Positions 12,801 to 22,008 of a stretch of DNA of 64,000 nucleotides are shown here, piece by piece. Source of the DNA: Anastrepha obliqua. Lineage: Eukaryota > Arthropoda > Insecta > Diptera > Tephritidae. The stretch lies in NCBI RefSeq assembly GCF_027943255.1, contig NC_072895.1, positions 44,304,001 through 44,368,000 of the forward strand. The letters run 5' to 3'. Position 1 is the stretch's first letter. Each line of letters opens with the position of its first letter. The position numbers were made by a program, and so were the translations under genes. A model generated the notes under the pieces. The model had not been told where the DNA came from. It worked only from the letters and a program-made list of their open reading frames with translations, and ran no database searches.

Positions 12801-15800
12801 TCTATCACAGTAACACTTGGTAATTCAGGGAAAAGATTAAGTGATGAACCATTACTTAATTTCTTTTTCTTGCGTGGGGTATCGCTTGCGAGTAAAGCAA
12901 AGCGATTCTCCCGGTTATCAGTTGCCCTGGGGGGCATTATCGCAATTAGGAAAAGAGAAAACTAACCAAATCGAAATAAAACTGAGATTTATATTTTCAT
13001 AGAAATAAATAACGCAATGCTTTTAGCTAATCAAAGAAGAGAAAAATATAACGGAACAACCCGCTCTGAATAACACAACGATAGCGCACCTAAGAAGACC
13101 AAACTCCTTGAATGCTAGACACTGACTGTCTGAAAATCCAATTTAAAGAATATATAAATATGTAAATAGCTAAGAACTCCTTTGTCAGTTGGATCCCAAT
13201 GGGTTAAATAACCTAACCTTAGGCTAACGGACGATTTTATACTTCGAGAAATCTGATTAATTTTCACACAAAAACATCAGTAATTGTAGAGCACTTAATA
13301 ATAATTGATATTTAATGCTTACGGAAAAAAAATTTAATTTAATTTAAAGGTTGCATATTTTACTGGAACTTTAAATTTCATATTGGCATAAAAACTTCGT
13401 AACTCCTATTATTTAACAATTTGTTTTTAATTTTCACCTTCTTTTTTACTCTTTTACTCTGAGTAATCTTAGATAATTATGATTGTAAATGAGTGCTTAA
13501 GTGGCATATGTAGATAGGCAGTAGAAGGTACTCACTTCAAAACCAAATAACGTCAGTTTAATGGCCAATCCAGTGCTACCACTTTTACGCGCCATCTCCT
13601 GTAGAACCTTCAAGCAACTTTCGGTGTAAAGATCATTTTCAGCGCCAGAAAAATTGAAATAGCAATTTTTGGGTACACGTTGGGGATAGTCCTGAGGACC
13701 CAGTCTACCACAGCACTCGTACTAGAAATACATGAAATGTCAAAAACTAAAGTGATAGTAACAAGCTATCACACCGCTAACCTGTTGCTCAATTTGGGCG
13801 ATTTCTGCCGCATTTATGGTGGCATTGCTCCAAAGCGTATCGAAGTGATTGGTGGTATTTTGGACATAGTCGGTAACGCCAGCCACAGCAACCAAATATA
13901 TTTGGAATATAAGTAATATCAGCATACAACTTACATACTGAAAAGAAGGGAACAAATAAATATGAATAGAAAGAGGGAAATGTTAAAAAATATTATACAT
14001 ATGAACATATCGGGGGGTTTTAAGAGCTTGAGAACTTAAAATGACAATGCGTAATAGAAATATTAATGGAATGAATTTTTTTTTAAATTATTATATAATA
14101 TGGTATATAGTTTCATGGCATTTATTTTTTGAATATGACATCCGGCATATGTACGCCGCAGTTACAAGTTACATGGTCCATTTGATCAGCCCAAGAAATC
14201 GATTGTTAAGCGCACTGTATGGTAAATTTCGCCGCCTTGTTGGGACCATGTCGTCGTTGTTTATTAGCTGATTAATTTTTGGAAACAAAAATTCAGTCAG
14301 CATGGCTTTATAGCGTTCGCCATTCACCCCAGCTCTTTCCTCATTTTGGATTTTTAAATAAATTACTTGGTGATAGATAAGTTTAGAGTCACAATCAATA
14401 ATTTTTTAAGCTGTAAACATGAGGATAGTCAAAAAAACGAAAATGCTGATGAAGCTATTGCTTAAATTTGTTGTATGACCAAAAAGATTAAGCACTTATT
14501 TGTAAGTTCTATTTGATATTTACCCTTACCACCCACATTTTAAAAAGTACCACTGAATTCCAATGGGCAAAATGTGGGTTAACGTAAATTTCGTAGAGAA
14601 TCTTTACAGATCATTAATTTTAATTTCCCTTCACAAATATCCAAAAATTATACCCTCCAACTTTTTATTTAAAAAAAAAATTAAACTTTTTTATAAATGC
14701 CCTGAAAACTTTGCAAAGTGAAAAAATGTTAAAACCTAAAAAACAAGTATTTTTATGTTTTTTTTTAGCGTAGGAAATTTTTAGTAACAAAATGGTAATT
14801 ACTATGCGTTTTTAAATGTTTTTTCTATTTTTTATTTTTTAAACAAATTATTGCAACAATAACTTTAACTTCTTTAATGACTTATCCAAATTTTTTTTTC
14901 GGAATCCTTCTAAAGCATAAATAAAGCATTGAGTATATTTTTTGATGTTGGTTAAGGGGTATTCTATGTAGTGTAAAGGCATGAATTTGAGGTGTTTTTG
15001 CAGGTGCTATAAATAAAAAACGAAAAATATTTTGACCATCCACTTTTTAACCGGACATTTATCAGTCATTTAGTAATACATAAAAAACAAAAAATGTCAA
15101 AAAATTAAAAACTGCGCGCTTAAAAAATGGCGCGCTAAACTTGTCATAATTGCAAGCTTTCTAATGATCTGAAACAAAAAAAAAAAAGAAAAAGGTTATT
15201 AATTTCGATGAATGCCACTATCGTACTAACTAAGAAAAAGTGAAAATTTTTTTTTGCTAAATTACGGCTGTCTGAAAAAAAGTACATTTTTTCGTACTTT
15301 TTGAACATTTTTGAATTTTTTAAAAATAGTAAAAAAATTGTATTTGATGCAAATACTAGTTTTCCAATAGAGGTATATGTGACCTGGTCTATGAAAAGGT
15401 ACCTTACGTGTTAAAAAATTATTTTTCACTTTTTTGTTGATTCGGATAGTGTGTGAAAGGCTCTTTAAAATGGTGAAAACCAGAAAGTCATAATTTGTTT
15501 AAAAGTTTGTTAAAAGTAAAAAAAAGAAAAGTACAAATACGAAAAAGACTGATTTTTTTAGAAGTTTAAACTTTAACTGCTGTTTTCTCGAAAACTTGTT
15601 TTCGCACGTAAGGTACCTTTTCGTAGACCAGGTCACATATATTGAGAAGACTCACACCAAATTTCAAGTGAATCGGTTCAGTAGAACTTGAGATATAATG
15701 TCAAACGTTTTGAGAAATGCCATGGCAACAAAATGGCTATAACTCTTGAAACAATAGGAACTTAAAAAAACGCTACTAGTGACATATTCATAAATGTCTA

Positions 15801-16694
15801 AACTTTGAAAACATGAAACCAATTTCTATTTTTTCAAAATTCTACATATAGAAATTAATTAATATTTTGAAATTATGCCGATTTTTGGACTCCGCGACCG
15901 ACTTTACTTAGTAATTGAATGGTCCGGTTATTCGGTAAAAAAAATCACGTAATTGCAATTAGAAATGTTTCATTCTGTAAGTATACTATGTGTATATGTA
16001 TGTGTAGGTGTATACTAATATAAGTTGCTCCCTTAGGACTTTAATTTCTTTGCTAAAGCTATTATTCTTTTCTTAATAAACCAGGGTGCAATCCCATTCA
16101 AATAGATGGCAATCTTATTGCTTTATTTTCGGACATAACCAATATGAAGGAAAATTAAAAAAGAAAATATTACATGATCAAAAAATTTATTAAAATAATC
16201 TCAAAATATTTTATTAATAATAAACACGCAATAGAAAAATTTAAATATCTGTAATTTGTATGCTAATCAATTGCCTCATTTTTAACTAATAACTAATTAA
16301 GCTCTTAGATTAAAAGCAATATAAAATGAAAAACAAAAAAAATGTGTACTCTTAATTCATTTTGAACCACATTTCATGTCAATTTGCATATTTACTTACA
16401 CTCCAAGTGAGACCCAACGATTCGCGACACAATCCGAAACAGCCCAGAAATGAGGTGAGCACCACAAATGATCCAATGAATATTTGTATAACAATCGAAA
16501 TGTGTTGCATAGTTCCAGGCGTTGAAGTATTTAACTCGTAAACAGAAAGCGCAATCAGTCCAATACCAAGCAGCTGTGTTATCAAAATAAAAAAATGTAA
16601 ATAAACAAACACTTTAAAAGTTACTCATACGCACCGGCAGCACTGTGTTGACAACGGCCAAAACGGCTCTTAATATGGAAATCTTTAGTGCCAT
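3784..16694 (-). CDS. Tetraspanin A, five-exon Tsp42E-type gene
   Basis: Exons on the minus strand are 16694-16635, 16573-16400, 13937-13782, 13721-13536 and 3864-3784. All have GT/AG borders and all introns are phase 0. The product is 218 residues, normal for the family. Membrane segments fall at about residues 8-32, 45-68, 79-98 and 182-207. The large extracellular loop carries YECCG at 131-135 (the CCG hallmark) plus two more Cys (NC and SC), enough for two disulfides, and three N-glycosylation sequons (NTT, NAT, NFS). The cytoplasmic tail is basic (RNKRRR). Tetraspanins organise partner proteins in membrane microdomains; the specific partner cannot be read here. Introns are 61, 2462, 60 and 9671 bp; the last contains an entire gypsy element in the same orientation. 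The start is the first ATG before a hydrophobic segment with a good donor. The orthologue within the Tsp42E cluster was not determined. Confidence 0.93.
4002..4738. mobile_element. Element with ~195-bp inverted repeats (foldback or MITE type)
   Basis: Positions 4021-4216 reappear as the reverse complement at about 4517-4710 with very few differences. The arms read identically in opposite directions, including the palindrome TTTTATGGCCATAAAA in each. Outer ends are CACTGTGCGAC on the left and, reversed, AACTGTGTAAC on the right. The ~300-bp middle has no coding potential. It lies in the last intron of tetraspanin A. Short open frames in the arms are shadows of the repeat. Superfamily is not assignable; no target duplication is clear. 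Confidence 0.75.
5181..5367 (-). repeat. 3' LTR of gypsy element
   Basis: 187 bp. On the minus strand it has AATAAA just before its end, the likely polyadenylation signal. The pol frame runs about 63 bases into it before stopping at 5305, so the integrase tail is encoded by LTR sequence. Target duplication CAAT precedes it at 5177-5180. Confidence 0.95.
5305..6606 (-). pseudogene. Integrase domain of gypsy element
   Basis: About 433 codons remain open. An HHCC zinc module is visible (HDEAGHFGLDKTCERL then CPECCINK). The DDE core is intact: VHIDHLGPFVRS, MVSDRGTAFTSKEF and GQAERINKTILASL carry the three acidic residues. A GPY/F-type module follows (FKGPYMVTKVLPHDRYVVED). The frame has no ATG at its start, since it is the downstream half of pol after a stop. 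A 20-bp duplication of GTTGACCTTGCGATATAACC lies at about 6571-6600 beside that stop. The tail runs into the 3' LTR. Confidence 0.92.
6607..7290 (-). pseudogene. RNase H domain of gypsy element
   Basis: It continues in the same frame after the TAA at 7291-7293. ARPLT is followed by KNVEFVWNKDQNDAFEKLK, VHTDASSIGLSGVLLQ (first RNase H Asp), then FSRQCNEAERNYASHELEVLAIVE (the second acidic residue) and FNVITDCNAI. A second TAA at 6607-6609 separates it from integrase in the same frame. Two stops, rather than frame changes, are the damage in this part. Confidence 0.9.
7291..7878 (-). pseudogene. Reverse transcriptase domain of gypsy element
   Basis: The frame contains the usual gypsy RT blocks in order: CVDYRALNEVTVKKNY, then STLDMTSGYYQVPM, MPFGLVNAPMVFQ, SYVDEVIIAT, and FLGVTGYFRKFVK. 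The catalytic box reads YVDE where the family has YxDD: the second Asp codon is GAG. Such a change is expected to cripple polymerisation, though no assay is implied. A TAA at 7291-7293 ends the frame inside the RT-RNase H connection. Confidence 0.92.
7879..9635 (-). pseudogene. gag-protease of gypsy element, open to a frameshift
   Basis: The frame starts at an ATG (9635) and is open for about 585 codons before it leaves the reverse transcriptase frame near 7890. The N-terminal ~40 residues (LKVIQLNTLLRANGLPTTGL) resemble a SAP-type nucleic-acid-binding motif. Two zinc knuckles sit at about residues 315-355: CFNCNEYGHIAIKC and CTVCTKIGHEAKNC. The aspartic protease signature FIDTGS is at about 388, with LLGRDVL further on. 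The start of reverse transcriptase (SSSPHAASVLLVK) is still read. One base is then missing from an A-run and the frame diverges. Because the break lies inside a conserved RT block it is damage, not a programmed shift. Confidence 0.9.
9636..10299 (-). other. Leader region of gypsy element
   Basis: This lies between the 5' LTR and the gag ATG. A 76-codon open frame (10014-10244) has no recognised domain and is probably chance. The region most likely carries packaging and translation signals. Confidence 0.6.
10288..10298 (-). promoter_or_regulatory. Candidate primer-binding site (tRNA-Leu-like)
   Basis: Directly inside the 5' LTR the minus strand reads GTCAGAAGTGG. From general knowledge this resembles the complement of a leucine tRNA 3' region, displaced a few bases from the very end as described for mdg3-type elements. 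The tRNA match was not tested. Confidence 0.5.
10300..10486 (-). repeat. 5' LTR of gypsy element
   Basis: 187 bp, begins TG and ends CA on the minus strand. It appears identical to the other LTR. Target duplication CAAT follows at 10487-10490. Confidence 0.95.
10491..11340. other. Intron 4 spacer with a faint mariner trace
   Basis: The plus strand at about 10880-11010 can be read, with frame changes, as DYYLYWSML and then KTPRLLPF, reminiscent of the mariner block after the last catalytic Asp (DYYLFxSM). A minus-strand frame at about 11000-11340 stays open with only a couple of stops but fits no family known to me. Nothing else is seen. Confidence 0.3.
11341..11578 (-). pseudogene. Start of ORF2 endonuclease domain
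   Basis: The translation reads IWNINGFFNNYHELL followed by LSDFKPDIVALQETHL, the Asn and Glu blocks of the exonuclease-endonuclease-phosphatase fold used by LINE endonucleases to nick target DNA. HGTGILIKK matches the next block. A TAG ends the frame at 11341, beyond which no endonuclease similarity is visible. Confidence 0.82.
11701..12937 (-). pseudogene. ORF1 (gag-like, three zinc knuckles) of a non-LTR element
   Basis: It starts MPPRATDNRENRFALLA at an ATG and is open to about 12480. After one frameshift it runs on through VTSIYKFNKMFNGKL. Knuckles follow: CKLCQLLGHITKWC, then past a TAA CVGCALPPHQPDDC, then CANCSEQHPSPSN, which ends at another TAA where the last Cys should follow. A Ser/Asn/Gln-rich tail (11701-11967) closes it. 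Three CCHC motifs in tandem are typical of ORF1 proteins that coat the element RNA. At least one frameshift and three stops make it non-functional. Confidence 0.88.
12991..13535. other. Intron 4 sequence next to exon 4
   Basis: AT-rich, with no coding potential. The part nearest 12990 is probably the 5' untranslated region of the non-LTR element. Confidence 0.4.
13536..13721 (-). CDS. Tetraspanin A, coding exon 4
   Basis: Sixty-two codons between acceptor TTTCTAG and donor GTGAGT. It starts YECCGRLGPQDYP, the CCG motif, followed by two further Cys, and ends in the first half of membrane segment 4 (LTLFGFE). Confidence 0.93.
13782..13937 (-). CDS. Tetraspanin A, coding exon 3
   Basis: Fifty-two codons between acceptor CTTTTCAG and donor GTTAGC. 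It encodes membrane segment 3 (YVSCMLILLIFQIYLVAVAG) and the first part of the large extracellular loop with two N-glycosylation sequons. Confidence 0.92.
14050..14350 (-). pseudogene. DDD-type transposase relic (Tc1/mariner superfamily)
   Basis: Reading the minus strand gives NEERAGVNGERYKAMLTEFL followed by FPKINQLINNDDM, the block that precedes the second catalytic Asp in the 45437-46519 transposase. After frame changes, GVHMPDVIFKK appears, like the C-terminal GGHLxxIIF of that family. The catalytic blocks themselves are gone. It lies in intron 2 of tetraspanin A. Confidence 0.6.
14360..16399. other. Intron 2 of tetraspanin A, AT-rich
   Basis: No coding potential is seen apart from the relic at 14050-14350. 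Long A and T runs occur, and the inverted repeat at 15374-15641 is the only clear structure. Confidence 0.6.
15374..15641. repeat. 37-bp perfect-length inverted repeat, possible MITE
   Basis: 15374-15410 (TATATGTGACCTGGTCTATG...) matches the reverse complement of 15605-15641 with one difference. The 194-bp spacer is AT-rich. The arms could be terminal repeats of a ~270-bp MITE ending GTGACCTGGTCTA inside TA-rich flanks, or an intron hairpin. Confidence 0.7.
16400..16573 (-). CDS. Tetraspanin A, coding exon 2
   Basis: Fifty-eight codons between acceptor ...AACACAG and donor GTAAGT. It completes membrane segment 1 (LLGIGLIALSVYEL), then encodes the small loop and membrane segment 2, ending CFGLCRESLGLTWS, the typical tetraspanin Cys-containing cytoplasmic turn. 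Confidence 0.93.
16635..16694 (-). CDS. Tetraspanin A, coding exon 1
   Basis: Twenty codons beginning MALKISILRAVLAVVN, ending in CCG before donor GTGCGT. It encodes the cytoplasmic start and half of membrane segment 1. Its 60-bp length and phase 0 equal exon 1 of tetraspanin B. Confidence 0.9.
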
Positions 16695-17690
16695 TATTGA
16701 TTAAAAATAATAATTTTGTTCTTTTTTACATCCACTAATTTTGTATTTTTCGTTGGGTTTCCGTTGGCACTCTACGCTTGTGCGCCACGTTAATTTTATG
16801 TTTGTCTAACTAAAATCAATATACTATATTATGCGTGCTTTTGTAAGTACATATGGTACATTTCCACTTATCTGCGTGCATATTTAATTGTACAGCAGTT
16901 CATTTCGAAAGTTTTCTAAAGTTGCATTAAAATTTCATGGCTCGTTTTAAAACAAAAAAGTATTCACATTAAGGAATGACACCTTTCGCCCTTTAATTTT
17001 CCCACTTATATTATTTACATTTATTTTATTTATATTATTACGAATTGTAACTATTTTCTTCATTCAAAAGCACTTCCTGCACTTACTGCTGTTGGCATAC
17101 AACTAAACTGTTATTTCGCCAACACGTCGCTCAACTGCTCCAATACTGACTGCATGGCCAAGCCTCTAGCAGGCAGCAGACAGTTGAAATGCAAAAACCA
17201 ACTAACTACGCATTTCTGTGCCATATTACCACTTTAACAGTTTTTGACCCACATACCCACTCACCGAGCCTAGCCCTTATTTTTACTACTAACTCAGCTT
17301 TCAATGCAATAATCAACGACCAAGTTGTTGTTATTATTGCCACTATTTTTTTTTTGTTTCCTTTTGGTTTTTATAGCCTTTTATCAATATATGTATGTGT
17401 ATATCCGTGCGTGATAAATATTTTTGCGTTTTACTCTGTTCAATGATGTCATAGTTAAAGCTTTCCATTATTTGGTGTACGTGATGTTGTTTTTATTTTT
17501 TAGTGAGCTTTTTTGCTTTGCTAAAATCTCATTTTCATTTGAAAGTATTTTCTGGGCTCATTTTGGCTTAAAATTAAATGGTATTTTTGCGTTTCATTGA
17601 GAATTTAAAAAATTTACGAGTAATACTACAGATAATATTTTGAATGAGATATATAAAAAACAAATAGTTTTAAATGTTCGTCATTAAATT
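16695..17690. other. Upstream region of tetraspanin A
   Basis: The promoter and 5' untranslated region of tetraspanin A should lie here, but no TATA, initiator or spliced leader exon can be assigned with confidence. Short open frames (for example 17189-17446) have no recognisable domain. Confidence 0.4.
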
Positions 17691-17696
17691 TGTTCT

Positions 17697-17790
17697 GAAA
17701 GGACGAAGTGCTTAAGAGGAGTGTATTTCTGCCATGAAAAAACTCCTCATAAAAAACATTTGCCCTTTGGAATCGCACAGTGCGGATCTT
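17697..17790 (+). repeat. tRNA-derived SINE, body fragment
   Basis: GAGTGTATTTCTGCCATGAA, then AAAACTCCTCATAAAAAACATTTGCC, match the middle of the SINE copies at 19567-19872, 28613-28920 and 40892-41190. The tRNA-like head and the tail are missing. Confidence 0.75.
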
Positions 17791-17907
17791 TTTACACATT
17801 TTGTTTAAAAATGGCTACAGGATCGAATTATTGACCGATTTTAATAATATATTTCTTAAAATGCTCGTAAATGATTTTAGAAGAGATTATCTAGAGCTGA
17901 ATTTCAG

Positions 17908-18255
17908 TCAAATATTCTGTGTTTGCCCTTCAACTTACCTTCAATTTCACCCCAAAAGGAACCTGATAACAAATTCGGACTCAACAACTCCAAAAAGATA
18001 TATATCAATCTTTTTTTTAATTATCTGGTGAATATTTTGTGTTTTACCTTCAATCGACCTTTAATTTAACCACGAAAAGACGAACTGATAACAAATTCGG
18101 ACTCATCAACTGCGGAAGCATATGAATCAATTTTTTTTTAATTATCCGGTGAATATTCTGTGTTTGACTTTGAATTGACCTTTAATTTGACCCCGAAAGG
18201 ACAAACTGATAACGAATTCGGACTCAGAAACTCCGAAAACATATAAAACAATGTC
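17908..18255. repeat. Tandem repeat, about three copies of ~120 bp
   Basis: The units start near 17908, 18027 and 18148. Each contains AATATTxTGTGTTT, a CCTTxAATTT stretch, then GATAACAAATTCGGACTCA. Copies differ by about 10-20 percent, so the array is not recent. It lies upstream of tetraspanin A. Open frames here are by-products of the repeat. Confidence 0.85.
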
Positions 18256-18769
18256 ATGTTCTTTAATACCGATTTTGTATGATCATAATATGCATGCCCA
18301 TTTTTAAGTGAATACGAATTGATCCTGAATTTCAATTGCCCTCTCGTCTGCATTTAAGGCATTCGTGAACACTAAAACAATATTAACAATCATCCTTATA
18401 AACTTGAAGAGAAAAAATGAATGCATCTTATAAGTAAAACAGGTTGCTTTGATTGAAACTAAATTTTCTAAAAAAAGATTTATTTTATTATTAATATAAA
18501 AATTCCTTAGCTCACTAATTCTTAGACATGAACTTTGTCTCAAATATGTAAAATTTTAGTTCACATAGTCAAAACTCGAGAAACTTATATAGTTTTAACG
18601 CATAGTCCCCTTTTGAAAGAAATTTTCACAATACTTATAGTACATCAAATTACTTCACATTGCTGTTGCAAATTCAAACTGGAAACTGCTAAACACCTGC
18701 GCTATAAGTAGAAAAATGTGACCCGAATAGAACATGAGTCGCACTAAGAGTCTACTTAAATTAAGAAGG

Positions 18770-19020
18770 AAAATTTTAAAAAGTAGTAGGTGTCCTAACA
18801 GGAAGAAATGCCAGTAGATTAGAGACACCATCCAATGACTATTGTAGAAGCTTTCAGGATATAGAAAAGGATGAGACAGTCGAGCACCTTTTATGCGAGT
18901 GCATGGCTCTGTCTGTGTAGAAGCCGGTTGAGATTGTTGGGTCTCGCTTTTCAGATCAACATTGCGGATATTGCGAATCTGAAACTAGCTAGAATAGTCA
19001 GCTTTATAAAGGTCACATAA
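18770..19020 (+). pseudogene. Non-LTR retrotransposon ORF2 C-terminal remnant
   Basis: The plus strand reads CRSFQDIEKDETVEHLLCEC, the Cys-rich C-terminal motif of Jockey/I-type ORF2 proteins. After a TAG and a frame change it continues NIADIANLKLARIVSFIKVT. The same motif occurs at 62580-62936 and elsewhere in the window. Only the extreme 3' end remains. Confidence 0.75.
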
Positions 19021-19216
19021 TATAAGAAGACCATGTACGAACAGGATAATTCCAGTGGTGTCACAAGGTGCTTCCAATTGGCTTAGGTGCGTCGAAGGAC
19101 AGCCGCTGCACTTAACCAAACCTATAGCACATCAGTTAAGATCTACCTTTCCACCATGAAGGAATATTTTTTTTTATGAAAACCCTTTCGTCTTATATCC
19201 TTATATATATTTATAA

Positions 19217-19502
19217 GTGGCGCTTACACCCCATTTTGGGTGTTTCACCGTGCTCTTTTCTCCAATTTGTGGTGCCCGTGTTGATGTCTTTCTACAAATA
19301 GAGGAATGTACAGTTTTATGTTGCCTACGAATAGCAGATAGTTTTTTTATGAGGAGTTTTCTCTTGATAGAAATACACTCAGATTTTTGTCAGTGCCAGT
19401 CGAGGGCTGACCGATATAGAACTTTTTCTTTCATTCTTTCATTTGGTGTTTCATGCCCGAATGGTAGTCACGCACCAACGAATTCGATTACGATGGCCTT
19501 CT
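19217..19502 (-). repeat. tRNA-derived SINE, diverged copy
   Basis: Same layout as the next copy but with more substitutions. The tail end (GTGTAAGCGCC on the minus strand) is at 19217 and the tRNA-like head, with ATTCGTTGGTGCGTGACTAC, is at about 19480-19502. An apparent 102-codon plus-strand frame here is only repeat sequence. Confidence 0.8.
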
Positions 19503-19566
19503 TATATACATATTTTCATAACTAAAGAGAAATACAAAATTATTAAAAATAAAAAAAAATAAATAA

Positions 19567-19872
19567 TTGGCGCGTACACTTCTGTTAGGTGTTTGGCCGA
19601 GCTCCGCCTCCTATTTGTGGTGTGCGTCTTGGTGTTGTTCCACAAATGGAGGGACCTACAGTTTCAAGCCGATTCCGAACGGCAGATATTTTTATGAGGA
19701 GCTTTTTCATGGCAAAAATACACTCGGAGGTTTGTCATTGCCTGCCGAGGGGCGACCGCTATTAGAAAAATGTTTTTATTAATTTTGCTTTCACCGAGAT
19801 TCGAACCAACGACCTCTCTGTGAATTCCGAATGGTAATGACGCACCAACCCATTCGGCTACGGCGGCCGCCT
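19567..19872 (-). repeat. tRNA-derived SINE, well-preserved copy
   Basis: On the minus strand the head reads GTAGCCGAATGGGTTGGTGC (box A-like) and then GGTTCGAATCTC (box B-like), the internal RNA polymerase III promoter of a tRNA. An unrelated ~220-bp body and an A/T-rich simple-repeat tail beyond GTGTACGCGCC follow. SINEs depend on a partner LINE for copying. At least five other copies lie in this window. The tRNA-like part cannot fold as a complete tRNA, so it is not a tRNA gene. Confidence 0.9.
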
Positions 19873-20653
19873 ACAAAATTATTAAGGCCGCACAAATCAG
19901 ATTTGATTATTTTTTTTATTTTAACTATTTCTTTTTAATAAATATAGAATAATAATATATAATTTAAATTAAAAATATAAAAATATTCTATAACAAAAAC
20001 TATATTAATCCCAGTTTCAAACTTTGCTCGTGGTTTAAAAATATTTGCCAAATTTCATCTTCAAAATTTGAAATTTTTAACTAGAATAAAAAAGTTTGAA
20101 TGCAGTTTTATTGTCCATTTAAATGTTAAATAATGAAGTATAATACAATGATTTTTATATAATTTTTTTCCTTGACGGCGTTTCACATTTTCTCCATATA
20201 CAAAAAGTGTCCTGGATTCGTTATAGGGAGAAAATGTGCAAAACCGACGAGGAAAAAAATTATCAAAAATCAACGAGCAATTTTTAGCAATTTCAAACTT
20301 GCACTTTATCATAAAAACACTCAATGGGCTGTAAAACTGCCTACCTAAAAATTTCAAAAAGTTCTCAATAAAAAGTTTGAAATTTTTTGGTAAATTGGAC
20401 GAATGTTTAAAAAATTTGCATAAAATTTGCAACTTGGATATTTGTAGCTTTAAGTAGGAACGGAAAATATTTTAAACTATTTACTTATTTATTTATTTAC
20501 ATGTAAACTAATTATAAATAATTAATTCACAAAGGACAAAATAGCACTGGCTACTAAGTCGTGCGGCTCATATATATTTTTGTAGAAATTGAAACAAAAA
20601 AAAGAATGAATCTAATTTGGAAGAAAATTATTGTTAAATCGTATCTACATATA
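19873..20653. other. AT-rich DNA with a dispersed-repeat copy
   Basis: ACAAAAACTATATTAATCCC (19995) and, near 20300, AAACTTGCACTTTAT and then GTAAAACTGCC match motifs shared with 24050-24400, 41450-41900 and 46780-47500. ATTTTCTCCATATA is at about 20188. No gene is recognised; the 123-codon minus-strand frame is low-complexity. Confidence 0.5.
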
Positions 20654-21846
20654 CGAGGTGTGTTCAAAAAGTATCGCCAATTTTATGTTTTTTCAAAAAT
20701 TATTTATTTATTCAGTAATATATATTTTGTCCCCTTCAAAGTATTCCCCACTTGTGCCAACGTTTTTTCCAATCTTCGAAGCACTTCAAAAAATAATTTT
20801 TTTATCTTGTTCAGCTCCTTCTTCGATGCCGTCTTTATCTCGTCAATCGTAGCGTAGCGTCATCTTTTCATGGGCTTCTTCAGTTTCGGGAACGAGAAAA
20901 AGTCACAGGAGGCCAGAACTGGGGAATACGGTTTGTTTTTGGCCAAAAAGTCGCACAAGCAACGATGTGTGAGCAAGGGCGTTATCGTGATGCAAGAGCC
21001 AATTCTTGTTCTTCCACAACTTAACATAACTTGCAGGTAATATTCCTTATTGACCGTTTTACCCTGTGCCAAGAACTAATGATACACAACGCCCCTGCAA
21101 CCGAAGAAAACGGTAAGCAAAACTTTTACATTCGACCGAACTTGGCGCGCTTTTTTCGGTCTTCGTTCGTGCGGCAGCTTCCATTGAGATGATTGAGCAC
21201 GTCATAACCATAAACATACGATTCGTCACCAGTTATGACCCTGTAGAGCAAATTTGGGTCGTCGCGAACAGAGTCCAACATCTCATTAGTTATGTTCATG
21301 CAATGCTGCTTTTGTTCGAAATTGAGCAGTTTTGGTAAGAATTTTGCGGCGACCCGTCTCATGCCCAAATCATTGAAAAAAATCGAATGGCAAGAGCCAA
21401 TCGATATGACTAGATCCTCAGCAACTTCTCTAACAGTGATTCGACGATTGGCCAATACCATTTTCTTTACTTCATCAATTTTTTCGTCTGTTGTTGAAGT
21501 GCTCGGGCGTCCGGCATGCCGCCACGCTTTTCGTCGTTCACAATTTCTCGGCCTTCTGAGAACATTTTGTATCAGCGATAAACGTTGTTTTGGTCCAAAG
21601 TAGCTTCTCCGTATGACACAGTCAACATTCGGAATGCATCCGCGCAGTTAATTTCGTTTTTCACACACAAATTTGATACAGGTTCTTTGATCCATATTTT
21701 GGAATAGGTAACTAAACATTCAAAATGGCCGAACTTGTCGGCATGAGTGAGCGACATGAGTACCAATACATCGTCACAAAAAAATCGAAATTCGGATATA
21801 ACCTGCAAAAAATTCAAAATTCGCGATGCTTTTTGAGCACACCTCG
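20654..21846 (-). mobile_element. Mariner-like DNA transposon (family 1, copy 2)
   Basis: 1,193 bp with terminal inverted repeats beginning CGAGGTGTGTTCAAAAAGTA on the left; the right end reversed starts CGAGGTGTGCTCAAAAAGCA. TA lies on both sides, the standard mariner target duplication. Its transposase frames lie on the minus strand. Copy 1 is at 234-1411. Confidence 0.93.
20790..21720 (-). pseudogene. Mariner transposase, broken
   Basis: The N-terminal helix-turn-helix part is at 21572-21720. The second helix region (RRITVREVAEDLVISIG) follows in 21126-21461, which also has TGDESYVYGYD, holding the first catalytic Asp. The region after VNKEYYLQVM (20860-21072) contains a decayed second Asp block, and ASCDFFSFPKLKKPMKR corresponds to the D34D third Asp region. 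At least three frame changes separate these parts. The enzyme would have cut and pasted the element at TA sites. Confidence 0.88.
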
Positions 21847-22008
21847 TATATGAGAACTTTGTCGCTAACTTTATTTTACTTGTCCCTTTAGTCAACTTAT
21901 ACATATGTAAAAGAATTAATAATTAATTTCATTTAAATGTGTTTAAAATATTTCAAATTTGATAATGTTGTATATTCGTGTAACATATATTCATGTATAC
22001 AATTTATG

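Larger units (their letters stand above)
11341..12990 (-). mobile_element. 5' part of a non-LTR retrotransposon (ORF1 and start of endonuclease)
   Basis: The minus strand carries an ORF1 with three zinc knuckles (12937 down to about 11700), then the beginning of an apurinic-endonuclease-like ORF2 (11578 to 11341). This arrangement belongs to Jockey/I-type LINEs. The reverse transcriptase is absent, so this is an unusual copy that kept its 5' end and lost its 3' half, probably by later deletion. It sits in the last intron of tetraspanin A, same orientation as the gene. Confidence 0.85.

Noticed and set aside
19217..19782. Plus-strand open frames of 102 and 71 codons
   Set aside because: They are translations of tRNA-derived SINE copies lying on the other strand; related frames recur at 28500-28811 and 40912-41172.
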